NCBI GenBank assembly: GCA_900074885.1
Contig: FJUW01000003.1
Span: 124,001 to 188,000, forward strand
DNA: 64,000 bases
Direction: 5' to 3'
Source: Rhynchosporium graminicola
Taxonomy: Eukaryota > Ascomycota > Leotiomycetes > Helotiales > Ploettnerulaceae
Under the pieces are notes generated by a model. It ran no database searches and was not told where the DNA came from. It saw only the letters and a list, made by a program, of their open reading frames with translations. Of the stretch, positions 48,672-59,500 are shown one piece after another. Within the stretch, counting starts at the first letter, position 1. Every line of letters starts with the position of its first letter. The translations under genes were made by a program, and so were the position numbers.

Positions 48672-49295
48672 TTCTCGCCAGAAAGTGTCCTTATGGGTCG
48701 GAGCCAGCCTAGTCTATGCTTTGAAAGCTCTCAAGGCGTAGTATCTGATCCGTGGCTCCAGCCCGTGGCATGAATGCAGTCCAAAACCATGCCGCAGTTA
48801 TTTTGGATTTCATGAAATTCTCAGCGACATCTCATTCGGGGGAAGTTAGCATTTTAGAGTTGAGCCATTCAGACCTAGGAGAGTTTGGAAGACGCTCATT
48901 TTCTATGCTACCAGAGGCACCTTCTGTCGATGTACCCTTCAACAGAGTTCAGGCAGAGTGAACGTGAAAAACATGAGTAGCAAGGGCGCGAGGAAGAGAT
49001 GCGGAGCGTTTCTCACCTACATGGTCAGGATTCGGGACCTATTCAATGGCCACAATTGGTCTTTTCCGCTCCATTACATATTGCCGGTTCGCCCACGCTT
49101 GTAGACAAACAATGCTCACACCAATGAAATTTCAGACGTTCGCTACATGCGTAGGACTTTCATATCCCCTCTCCATGACAGGGATGGAGACTACTTAGTC
49201 ATCTTGCAAACGGGGGATCAGGAAATAGTGTAACAAGTGGTATACAATTCTCAGCCTATCTCCCATGCGCCAAACATGCAACACATATAATACAC
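48672..49295. other. Intergenic, no gene called
   Basis: A plus frame at 48752-48961 (69 codons) has no recognisable feature. Otherwise this is probably the upstream flank of the TPR pseudogene and the 3' flank of the bL19m gene. Confidence 0.5.
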
Positions 49296-50038
49296 CTACT
49301 TCTTCTTCCCTTTACCCTTCTTTCGCACGCCACCCTTAGCCTGTTGATCCAAACCTGCACCCCTAAGAGCACCTCTCGATCGTTGATAGGCCAACACAAT
49401 ATTTTGAACACTGCCCATATCATGCTTTGGCTTCCGCATGTACGTCAATCTCGCTCTTCTCGCCCTCTTCTCTCTCCTCTGCACGACCTCGATACCCTCC
49501 ACATTCGGGCTGTAGATCTTATACCACATCTCCACGCCAACTCTCGTCAGCTCGTTTCGAAGTAGGATGGCGGAATCGACACCGCGCCTGCGGATGTTGA
49601 TGCATACGCCTGCGAATGGATCTCCGGTTTTCAGTCTTACGAGGAGGACATCGCCGACTTTGGCGGCTTCGGTGTTCGCGCGCGAAAAGAGATTGCTTCG
49701 GGCGCCTGTGGGATCGAGTATTGATATTTGGTCTTGGGTAAATGCTTTCATGGGCTCTCGGCATATCTTGGCGAACGAAAATGGCGGTAGTTTTATTTTG
49801 ATCGCTCTGTGAGCTGTACTGGTATTAGAACTGTATATGAGAAAGGCGACTGAGATGTGGAGTGCTTCGTACCGGCTGGTTTGGTAACATGACCTGGAGG
49901 TGGTGGTGTTTTTTTTACATGGGAGGCTGGCGTATGGTATGTAGTCAGTGACCTTGCTGTTGCCTTCTCTTGCCTCGAATGCCGTAGTATTGATTTCCAG
50001 CAGCTCAATGGCCGCAGCGTCGGTGTTATGGTCGACAT
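49296..50038 (-). CDS. img1: Mitochondrial large-subunit ribosomal protein bL19m (227 aa, one intron)
   Basis: Component of the mitoribosome large subunit, made in the cytosol and imported. Exon 1 50038-49873, intron 49872-49814 (59 bp; donor GTACGA, branch CTAAT, acceptor TACAG), exon 2 49813-49296. Phase is kept (55 codons plus 1 nt, then 2 nt). Residues 1-45 form a presequence rich in Arg/Ser with almost no acids (begins MSTITPTLRPLSCWKS). Residues 107-195 match bL19: GDVLLVRLKTGDPFAGVCIN, RNELTRVGVEMWYKIYSPNV, then EVVQRREKRARRARLTYMR. The tail is very basic (KKGKGKKK). An unspliced frame reaches 50234 but its N-terminus has no bL19m character. It is divergent from the 50255 gene across 216 bp. 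Confidence 0.9.
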
Positions 50039-50254
50039 AGTGTTTGCTATGATGTGACGATGGTTCTTGATGGCTTCTGGCTGTCTGGGTGTGAAATTGC
50101 CTGCTTAAGGCTGATTGGCTGAAACAAAACCACCTGAACCATTTGTCTGGGGCGAGGCGCGAGGCTAACACGACCTTGTCAAGAATAAAGTCATCGAACT
50201 TCAACAGTATATTTACAACACACGAGAAGCTCAATTGAAGCTTCTATCAGTGTC
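50039..50254. promoter_or_regulatory. Bidirectional promoter of two mitochondrial-protein genes
   Basis: The 216 bp between the divergent start codons of bL19m and the 50255 gene must hold both promoters. It contains ATTGG (an inverted CCAAT box, 50114-50118) and the 17-mer ATTTGTCTGGGGCGAGG at 50141-50157, which recurs at 44745-44761. No TATA box is obvious. Confidence 0.6.
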
Positions 50255-51472
50255 ATGAATAGCAGCACTTTGAGCAAAGCGTTTCGCTGCAGCGATTGCG
50301 CCGTCAGAATAGCTGGAAGGAGGGTCGTAATTCCACTACGGAGCTTCTCCAACTCTTCGATACGACGAAAACATGGTATGATCAGGCCCTCCGCCTCCGG
50401 GGCAAAGAATGCATATACTAATATTTCAACAGGTGCTGTTCCTAAATTTACCGAGGTGTCCTCCACCGAATTGCAGGATCTGTTGACCAAAGTTCGCGAA
50501 CGTGTTTTCCTCCCAGCCCATCTCTCTCAGGAGCAACGAGATCTGATTTTCAACCCGCGAAAAATCCAGAACCTCGAAGGGGAATCCGCGAAAGCCACCA
50601 TAGCAGGCGAAGATTTCATACTCAAACCCCTCGACATAACGAAAAATGTTCCAGGCAGAGCGTCGAGCTTGCGAAGAGCGATACTCTTGATGACCGAGAC
50701 GAGAGACTGGAATAATCTGCCCAATCTACTTCAAGGCCTGAAAACCGTTGGATTCGATATCAAAAAGAAGAACAAAAGGTATCGTAATTCTGATTCTGCC
50801 GAGTACGTTGTACACCAGGCAGGCAAATCTGGACAACAAGCAATCTTGCTGGAGTGTCTTCGACGTGCAGACGAGACGGGATTGACCCTCGACAACCAGT
50901 TTCTTGTGATGCAGGTATTCTTTTGGATGCAACAGAAAGCTATGCGCAGCGATTGGGATGCTGGAAGTACGAAGACTGCGCTGCTGTGGGCAGAGTTGAT
51001 CAAAGACTTGATGCAGGATCCAAAGCATCAATTGCCAGTAGGCAGCAAGCCCTTGCACAATCTTCATGAGGTCAATGGTATCTTATTGGAGCTTGCTGCC
51101 GTCAGAGCGGTCAAGCATCTAGATGGAAAGGATGTGGATGGCAAGGTTGAAAAGCACGCGCGTAAGCTGCTGGAGTCACCCCGGGACCTCGAAGCTCGTC
51201 GAGAACCGGATACTGATGACGACAAGCGTCAGAACATTTTCTTAAACTTTTGGTTATCTAATAATGCGATGGTGGCACATGGTATCAAGCTTGCGCAAAC
51301 CGTGCTGGGTCCCTCTTCTGAGCTGTCGGCTGGGTTGAAGCAGATGCACGGTTCACTGGAACCTTTGCTTTCGAAGGCTAGAGAGGAGCTTTCTGCTACT
51401 CTTTCCAAGAGGGGCGAGGTCAAAACTGGTGTAAGGATTCATGACGAGTTGTTGGGCCTCAAGGCATTGTAG
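50255..51472 (+). CDS. Predicted mitochondrial protein, conserved-looking, unknown function (386 aa, one intron)
   Basis: The frame 50255-51472 is open throughout, but 50376-50432 (57 bp) has a donor GTATGA, the branch ATACTAATA and acceptor CAACAG, so it is very likely an in-frame intron. Splicing joins KHG to AVPKF and gives 386 aa; retention gives 405. Residues 1-40 look like a presequence (Arg/Ser-rich, VVIPLRSFSNSSIRRK). The rest is mostly helical, with a TRDWNNLPNLLQGLKTVGFD segment and paired helices reminiscent of helical-repeat proteins, though no PPR signature is certain. The pairing with bL19m suggests a role in mitochondrial translation; that is inference only. Confidence 0.8.
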   Translation: MNSSTLSKAFRCSDCAVRIAGRRVVIPLRSFSNSSIRRKHGMIRPSASGAKNAYTNISTGAVPKFTEVSSTELQDLLTKVRERVFLPAHLSQEQRDLIFNPRKIQNLEGESAKATIAGEDFILKPLDITKNVPGRASSLRRAILLMTETRDWNNLPNLLQGLKTVGFDIKKKNKRYRNSDSAEYVVHQAGKSGQQAILLECLRRADETGLTLDNQFLVMQVFFWMQQKAMRSDWDAGSTKTALLWAELIKDLMQDPKHQLPVGSKPLHNLHEVNGILLELAAVRAVKHLDGKDVDGKVEKHARKLLESPRDLEARREPDTDDDKRQNIFLNFWLSNNAMVAHGIKLAQTVLGPSSELSAGLKQMHGSLEPLLSKAREELSATLSKRGEVKTGVRIHDELLGLKAL

Positions 51473-52283
51473 ATTAGATGTTGATCTTGGCATTATGCTG
51501 GATTTTATAAAGAAAATGTATAACAAGGCAATAAGAGGATGAGGAACACGAAGCCGAGCCCCTTGCTCCTCCATGTCAGAGCTGCGAGCAATCGGCATGG
51601 TACAACTTGGTTCCTACATGTGAGGCAAGACTGATCCCCTAGGCGAAATAAAGGCCATTGGCTTGGGATTCGTCGGTATTTCAGGATTTTAAGCTAGCAT
51701 TCCAGCGAAATCCGTAAATATGGCCTTGGAGCGTTACCCGAGGTATCCTCTTGCGAGATATTCCTGATTCTGGAACGGATTTACCACATTTAGTATCAGT
51801 TCCCTCTTGTCCGTAGATCGGTACCTTACCCAGATAGCCCCAATCTATTGCTGCATATCATTTTGACAGCACTTGGAAGGACCCAGCAATCAATTAAGAC
51901 TTTTTATGCTGTTGGATGTTTTGCTTCGCATAGATTCGTCTGGAGCATTTTTGCATCAAGTTTGCTAACATGGTAAGTCTTTCTTCATAGAGTCCGACGA
52001 TAACATAAAATGATTGAAAGATACGCGAGCTATTCCTCATTCCCATAAACTAAAATTCAAGGTGCCCATGCTACTTTCAAAGGTCCAGTTCGGAATCCGG
52101 AAGAGCGCGTTGATAGTTGACCGGCCAACAGATAAGGCGGCATATTGATGTGGACGTCGCGCCGCATTCGAGATTAACATTCAGACCGCGACTACTTTTT
52201 CACGAACATCACTCACGATTAAAGCACATAGCAGACGAGATCTGAGTCTCAACCTCACTTACTTAGCACATCTATTCGTCAAG
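51473..52283. other. Intergenic, upstream region of the condensin gene
   Basis: No gene recognised. An isolated ATGGTAAGTC at about 51969 could be a start codon next to a splice donor, but I found no credible downstream exon, so it is more likely chance or a 5'-UTR intron. Confidence 0.45.
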
Positions 52284-55200
52284 ATGCCTAGTCGGGTTTC
52301 AACGGCGCGATCAACCAGGGCCTCCGGCGTCTCCCACAAATCGTCCGTCCAAACATTGAACTCGCGCGCCTCAACAGCCTCCAGAAGATCTACCCCAAAC
52401 ATCGAATATCCAGAAGAGACACCAGATAACGAGCTAAGAATACAAGTCGGATCAATATTTCGGGATGCGCAACGGACAACGGCTGGTCACAGGAAATTAG
52501 TGATCAATCTGCGCAAACTCCAGGAGGCCTGTTGTTACGAGCCCACAAGCAGCAACAACAAGACTGGAGCGGAGGACTTTGATGAAGATCAATTCACCGA
52601 AGAATTCACACGATGTGTCCTCCGAATAATGCCTGTAAAGAAGAGCGAGAGCGTTGGGGAACGCGCTATTCGATTTACGGGACTGTTTTTGCGACACGCG
52701 AATGAGAAAGACAATGAGCTCATGCCAGAGAGCGACGACGATGCGGGCGTCATGATGGAAACGCCAAGTACGAGGCTCACGTCGAATCTCATGAATGCGG
52801 TGCTTCCGCTTCTCACATCGAAGGAGAAGTTCGTGAGATTCAGATCCACACAGCTGATCTCTCATATTATCAATTCTCTCGAAGCTATCGATGATGACCT
52901 ATTCCAACTACTTCGACATGGGCTGCTGAAGCGGATACATGACAAAGAGGCTATGGTGCGTGTGCAAGCGGTGCTGGGACTGGGGCGTCTTGCAGGGAAC
53001 GAAGTAGAGGGTGAAGCAGCTGATAGTGATGACGAGGAGTCGGGATCTGGATTACTTGAACGCCTGCTTGATGTCCTACAAAATGATCCCAGTGCGGATG
53101 TTAGGCGGTCGCTTCTTGTGAACCTTCCAATTCTTCCGAATACCCTGCCATTTTTACTGGAGAGAGCCAGAGACCAGGACCCGGCCACACGACGCGCGTT
53201 GTACTCGAGACTTTTGCCTGCTCTTGGAGACTTCAGGCATTTGTCACTCTCCATGCGTGAGAAGCTTCTGAGGTGGGGTCTCAGGGACAGGGACGAGAAC
53301 GTCCGCAAAGCAGCTGGTAAGCTGTTCCGAGAACGATGGATTGAGGACTGTGCAGGTACAGCAGAGACTGAAGGAGCGGCCACTGAGGCTGCTGCTGGAG
53401 AGGCCAAGCCACTCAATTTTGAAGGTCTTCTGGAATTACTAGAGCGTATCGACGTTGTAAACTCTGGCGTGGAAAACGGAGTCGCACTAGAAGCGATGAA
53501 GGGCTTTTGGGAAGGTCGCCCGGACTACAGAGATGAAGTTACTTTCGACGACAATTTCTGGGATACTCTCAGTGCTGAAGCTGTTTTCATGGCAAGGAGC
53601 TTCAATGATTTCTGCAGGAATGAAGGCAATGGAAAATTCGAAGCTTTGATCGAGGAGAAAATGCCGGAAGTCACCAAGCTTGCTTTCTATCTCCAACGAT
53701 ACATCACTGTCTTGGTGGAGGCTTTGAAGAGGGTTGTAGAGCAAGAACCAAGCGAGGATGAAGACGAAGAAGATACTGTCGAGCAGGAATTCATCGTCGA
53801 ACAACTTTTGCACATCGCTCGAACGCTGGATTACTCGGATGAAGTTGGTCGAAGAAAAATGTTTGCCCTATTACGACAGACACTCTCGATTCCAGATATC
53901 CCAGAGGAGGTTACTAAGCTCACTGTTGAAGTTCTTCGTGGTATCTGCGCTGGCGATGCTGCTGGCGAGCGGGAATTCTGCAGTGTTGTTCTAGAGGCAG
54001 TCGCGGATGTCCATGATACCATCATGGATGAGCCAGCTTCCGAAGATGCTGACGACAGTTTCCACTCTGCGAGATCAGAAGTTAGTGGAGAAGGCACACC
54101 AACCAAACCTGGGAAGGGATCTCAGCGCACCGAAGAGGAGGACCAAGACAAGGCAATTCGCGAAATTATGGTCAACATGAAATGCCTTCACATCGTGCAA
54201 TGTATGCTGGAGAACGTGGAGGGTAACCTACAGCAGAATGTCGATTTAGTGGCCATGTTAAACAACCTGGTTGTTCCTGCGGTTCGAAGTCACGAAGCTC
54301 CTGTCCGCGAACGCGGCCTATTGTGTCTCGGGCTTTGCTCTCTCCTCGACAAATCTCTTGCGGAGGAGAATTTGACTTTGTTCATGCATTTCTTCAGCAA
54401 AGGACACGCAGCACTTCAGATCACTGCTTTGCAAATTCTCACGGATATTTTGAACCAACATGGAGCACACCTTCTAGACACCAACCCGGCGCTTCTCAAA
54501 GTCTACCTCAAGGCCCTCAAGAATGGGACTAAGGCACCTGAAGTTCAAGCAGCAGCCACTGTTGCAGTCTCTAAGCTCATGCTCGGACGGGTGATATCGG
54601 ATTCTTCTCCAGCAATTGATGACCTGCTCAAGACATTGGTCGTACTCTACTTCGACCCTAGCACCGCACATAACCAAGGTGTTCGTCAAACACTCAGCTA
54701 TTTACTTCCAGTCTACAGCTTCAGCCGGAAGGAGAACCAATCTCGTGTGCAAAAGGTAGCTCTTGATGCTTTGCACAAATTATTCGAAGTTCAAGAGACC
54801 CTTGACGACGAGGGTGATGCTGAAACAGAGATGGTCAGTCTCAGCACGATCGGAGCACATTTGATCGATTGGACCGATCCAAGAAAGTGTTACGTGCCTG
54901 GAAGCCAAATGACGCTTGAGGAGAGCGCCAAGAAGTCTGTGAATGGTGATGTTCATCTTGAATTTGCTCGGGATCTTCTCGAGCGCTTAGGATCGGGTGT
55001 TAGCAGTAAGTAGTATGTACAACAATCTTATGCATTTCACTAATATCACACAGGAGAAGAGAAAAAATCACTAGCACCCCTTCTCGCGAAACTACACATC
55101 TCACCCTCCTCTACACCATCCCTCATCCGCGAGATCTACGCCGAAATCTCACTCGCCATAGATGAAAAGCTCATCGCCGATGCGACAGGCCGCAACTCAC

Positions 55201-55535
55201 TATTCAAGATCCACGTCTCGCTCGGCAAGATCGTCAACACCCTCAAAGAGAAAGACGAGGAGTACGCGAATCTCACTTTGAATTTGAGAGGTAGCGTAAA
55301 CAGTCAGACGAGTCGCAAGAGTAGTGTAGGACCTAGTGTTGCACCTAGTGTGGTGGATGATGAGAATACTGTTTTGAGCACTGTGGAGGGAGAGGAGGAG
55401 TTGAAGAAAGTTGAGGAGGAAGAGGACGATGATGAGGGGACTATCATTGGGAATCCGACGCCAAGGAGCAGTACAAGAGACTCGCTGGTGGATGAGCTGC
55501 TGAGTGACGGGGATATGGATATGTCTGGTGTTTGA
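52284..55535 (+). CDS. ycg1: Condensin complex subunit 3 (CAP-G/Ycg1/Cnd3), 1067 aa, one intron
   Basis: HEAT-repeat subunit of condensin, which binds the kleisin and DNA and compacts mitotic chromosomes. Exon 1 52284-55005, intron 55006-55053 (48 bp; GTAAGT, branch CACTAAT, CACACAG), exon 2 55054-55535. Phase 1 is kept and the total length is normal for the family. A Ser/Arg/Thr-rich head (1-40) may be phosphorylated. HEAT helices occupy about 160-350 (KFVRFRSTQLISHIINSL, DKEAMVRVQAVLGLGRLA, DPSADVRRSLLVNLPIL). An acidic linker lies at 486-502. The Cnd3 C-terminal domain spans about 620-900 (KCLHIVQCMLENVEGNLQQN, RERGLLCLGLCSLLD). The tail from about 1010 is acidic. Without splicing, translation stops at 55013 and the last 160 residues are missed. 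The start codon context is good (GTCAAGATGC). Confidence 0.95.
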
Positions 55536-58084
55536 ATTTTGCATGGGAACGGAATGACGAAATGATATACGGGAGGGCATGGTTGGAGGCGGTACGTTTG
55601 CAGGCGTTGTTCATCACGTATGTTTATGATTTCGTATGCGAGTAATGAGTTTTATGCATCTTGTTCCTATTCCAGGGACTTCTATCTTGATTTGCATTAG
55701 GTAGCACATGTGAACTTATGTTTGGTAAACCGCTATGCAAGGCTTGGGCTTATTTCTCTTTTCGTGAAGGAATCCCAACTGAACAGTATGTTCAGTCCTT
55801 CTAGGCTTCTCCTATTGGAGTGATTACTAAGACAGTGAACGAGACGAACAAGTAGGAGAATTTCGGCAGCTTGGAGCTTGGCTAGCCAGGCTGGGGAGGC
55901 TAGGTAGAGGTATGTTTCGGGGACTTCACTCGCTAATCTAAAAGGCTGCTTCCGTCTTCCCGCATCAAAACAAATCTACACCTCCCTGTGGCTAGCTCCG
56001 TAGACAACATTTCCCGGCATAGCACGATTTGCCGACTTTTTTGATTTCCTAGCGCCACATCTACGAGTATCCGAACGCAAGTTCACATATATATGGCGTT
56101 CGGTATTTCGGGTAATAGTCTATGTCCTTTCCGTGATCTTGTGATTGAACCTCCTCCATACGGAGTGCCCCCATGTTTTCACATCATACCTTATAGTTTT
56201 CATAGTGTTGACGCTAGTTTACAGTAGGATGGCCTCTTAAATTCTCGAAATGTTGATCTTGAATATTTGCTAATCTATGGTTGTGCAGATTCTGTCAAGT
56301 GATTAAGGTGACTTTCTTGACGGCTTGCTACTGAAGTCAGCACATTGATTCGGTGTCAGGTGTCATATTACGTTGAAAATCTTATCATAGCTCTGTGTAT
56401 ACTTGTGGTTATCTGAGAGAGTGATAGCACAAGTATGTGGTCTACTAAAGACTTTGGGGTCGCAGATTTATTGTCTATCAGTCTGTGGGAGTTCGTCGTC
56501 TTGCGGTGAGTTTTGTTCTCGATATTGTTTCATCTCGGCAGAACGTCCAGCCCCTTCCTCGTCGCACCATTTATCAATCTGTCGATGCAATTATCATGCT
56601 TTTGAAGAGGATTTGACGGTGCCGTGCACGATAGCCAGGTCGGAGTGATTCAATGGTGCTGTGTCACAGCCCCAGCTGGCTGCCACGGTCCTATGTGTCT
56701 CCTGCCCGAAGGATATGTTACAATAACAAGCTTTCCACCTCTAGAATCGTGTCTGTATATTCATTGATCCCCTCAGATATATTGCATTGCTTGTGTCCTT
56801 TTTGAATACAAACTTCCGCCCGCGAGCGTGTGCCATGTTTGGGTGAGAGCGCATCCAGCATCCCACCCAGCACACCATGTCGTTCTATCGCAAACTTTGC
56901 CTCTACTATATTACCTCCGCATGCCGCTTTCTATTTGCTTTCTGAAGACCTTGATGTTCGAAATATCGAGTCCTGTAAACTTCGCTTCACTTGCAATTGT
57001 CGGAATCAACTTCGTGGTGGTATATCTAATATCTCATCAACCGTCAATCGCCCACTATCGGTCCATTGTTCTCAATGTAGGAGCATCCGGACTATTCGGA
57101 GCTCAGATTTCATTCTATGCTGTTGTCATGAGGGTTGCAATCAATTAACTTCAGTATCATTCAAGTGTTCCGCCATACTCTATTTATGCTTCCAACTTCT
57201 ATCACCCTCGTCACAAGTCGTGCGTGGCACAGATTGAACGTCGAAGCAGCTCTATGGCGTCGAAGAAAGGTCGGAAGGTGTTGCAAGAACAGTTGCTGGG
57301 CTTAGAATTCATGGAGAAGGTATTGCTACACCTAGGAGTACCTTTTTGTGCTTTCAAAGCCTAGCTTTCAGCTCCCGAGATCCATTCAGTAACCTTTTCA
57401 CCGCATTCTGATATATTTCTGTGCTGTCTGCGGTCGATAAGATCTATCGAATAGCTCGTGATGTTGCTTTCGTTCGATGTGGGTAGTTTCACCGTGGCTT
57501 CGTGAACTCGAGGAAGGTTGACAATGTAGCCGATTGCATATCTTCGTTTTTATCATCTCTTCTCGTGAAAGATATGCGATGGGTTAAAACGGGTTGCTGT
57601 TCAAGTGAAATGAAATGGCATTTTATTCCTATTCTGGTGTTCTATGATTGGAATTCAAGGCAGTCTTACACACCCAGATGCTCTTTCCTCTTACAGGCAT
57701 CAAACTCTAATTTCATATGCAACTTGAACTTCTGATATTGGGATATACATCTGTATTCTCCTGACTTCCAACCTCTTTCAAAGTCTCTATCTCTATCATA
57801 TCTCACCTAGGTCCTCTTTCACTATCTCTACCCCTTCCATTTCCCTCACGCGTACTCCTCGCCTTCTATGGGGTCCCCTGCTGCACACGACAGCCCCAAC
57901 CCCCTTCTAGATAGTCACAACCACGAAGCCAATCATCCATCAGCCTTAACAGTGTCGTCAGAACTCGAAAAAGGTCAAGTTCCAAAGGACTGTTATAGCG
58001 TAGACAGGCCCTTCAAAAACTTCTCTCGTTCCCGATCCTATCTCTTTCCTTTCCTTCTTTTCTCATCACTTCTCTCTTCCCCTC
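55536..58084. other. Long intergenic region
   Basis: Overlapping plus frames at 56828-57237 include a hydrophobic 106-codon one (ISSPVNFASLAIVGINFVVV near its middle) but no homologue is recognised. From about 57770 to 57866 the plus strand is strongly CT-rich, as in many fungal core promoters. An ATG at 57868 opens a 100-codon frame that overlaps the next gene's start in another frame; its first 45 residues look protein-like (MGSPAAHDSPNPLLDSHNHE), so it may be a uORF or an alternative first exon. Confidence 0.45.
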
Positions 58085-59500
58085 ATGTCGCGTTTCCAAC
58101 GTTTCATCTCTTCTCCTTCCTCGGTGGTCCCTGGACACTGCAGGTCTTCTATCTCGGCTTCTCTCTCTGAGAGTCGTCGTGGGTTCATGTCCCACACTCT
58201 TTCTGGTTCTTCTTCTTCTTCTTCAATCCAAAGGCATCCCGTCTACCTTCCTCGACCGGACTTCGACCTTTTCATTACCTCCCGCTGCGACAACCCTAAG
58301 ATGCTTTCTCTCCTCATGTCAAGCGAAGAAAGAGAGAGTCGCGCCCGCGGTAAGCAAATAATCTTTTCATTTTCTTTCTCTTGCTCTTACTTGTCCATCT
58401 CCATTGCGTTGACGCGTCGAGCGACGCGTCTTTGCAATATTGAACCTCGCTGTCGCTTAGTCTTTTCCTAACACAACACTGCTGTCCCTCCTTAATGTCG
58501 CGTACACATACATTGTCATCTGTCATCTACCTCACTGTCGCTCGAGTGCTTCACATCCTTCCATCTCAATGTCGCTCTACAGTTCGTTCATCATGGACCT
58601 CGCTGGCGCTCATCATCACATCAATCCACCTCATCCTCACTCATTTTTGAAACTATGGCACCTAATACTTTCTGAACACCTGCTGACATCCTTTTCACAG
58701 ACAAGCGCTTTCGGTCTCGCCCTATCCCTCCTTCCTTTGCCACCCTCTACCGACGGCTATACCCCCACAATCCCTTCGACGCTTCGGTATCGGAGGAGGA
58801 CTTGGAGGTTATACCTGAGGTCAGTGGTACTAACATCTCCAGCATCTCTACTTCTGCCTACGAGCAACCCAAAACACCAAAAACAATTCAAAACAAAAAA
58901 TCCAAAAACATCATTCTTACCCCTGTCGCATCTCCTTCACCATCTAAGTCTGATATACTTTCTCCTGTTTCTTACCGTTCTCCATCCCCTTTCTCCCCCT
59001 CTTCAGACCTCAGTGAGAGTCTTTGGATCAAGGATCCGTTCAAGTCCAAATTCCACGCAGTGCGTGCGGATGAGTCTTGTGATTGCTCCAAGTGTGATGC
59101 GGCCCTCGACGCGGACGTTTCTTGCTCAATCACCATGTATAGTGCAGAGAGTGATGAGGAGTCCGTAGTTATGGACGACTCGAGCCTCATTCCCATCCTT
59201 GAGCCTTGCATTGCTTTCAATTTTATTCCATCTACTGTCGAACCAGTACCATCTACTTCTTCTATTCCCTCTTCCTTTACTGTTCCTGGTGCTTTCCCCA
59301 TTCTGGACGCTGAGGTGGAGGACGATTCAGGTGCCAGCTGGGTTCCTTCTGCTGTTGCTCTCGGAGTTGCAGTGGTGGGTATGGCGGTGGCTTGGTTCTG
59401 GTAAGCTCCCTTTTGTGTCGTTTTGCTAACTGTATACAGGGTGCCCTACAAGGTCTGGCGTTCCTGTTCGCGTATGGGTGTCATGGCTCAAGGCTCTTAG
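58085..59500 (+). CDS. C-terminal single-pass membrane protein, unknown function (341 aa, two introns)
   Basis: Exons 58085-58349, 58701-59400 and 59440-59500. Intron 1 (351 bp) has GTAAGC and TTTTCACAG and joins phase 1, linking ESRAR to DKRFRSRPIPPSF. Intron 2 (39 bp) has GTAAGC, branch TGCTAACTG and TATACAG, and joins phase 2. The protein is Ser/Pro-rich and mostly disordered. Residues about 150-200 are rich in SP motifs, likely phosphosites. A CDCSKC motif lies near the middle (about 59082). A single hydrophobic helix (VPSAVALGVAVVGMAVAWFW) sits close to the C-terminus, followed after intron 2 by a short basic tail (VPYKVWRSCSRMG). That layout suggests a tail-anchored protein. If intron 2 is retained the protein ends right after the helix. 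I recognise no family. Confidence 0.65.

Noticed and set aside
52862..53416. 184-codon antisense ORF in the condensin gene
   Set aside because: Shadow ORF; Ser/Arg-rich composition is what antisense of HEAT-repeat codons gives.
56828..57237. Hydrophobic plus-strand ORFs in the long intergenic region
   Set aside because: Two frames overlap, neither has family resemblance or splice support; kept as a note only.
58569..59168. 199-codon ORF overlapping the tail-anchored protein gene
   Set aside because: It begins inside the proposed intron 1 and runs in the wrong frame; the exon 2 frame has the acidic/Ser-Pro character and membrane helix.
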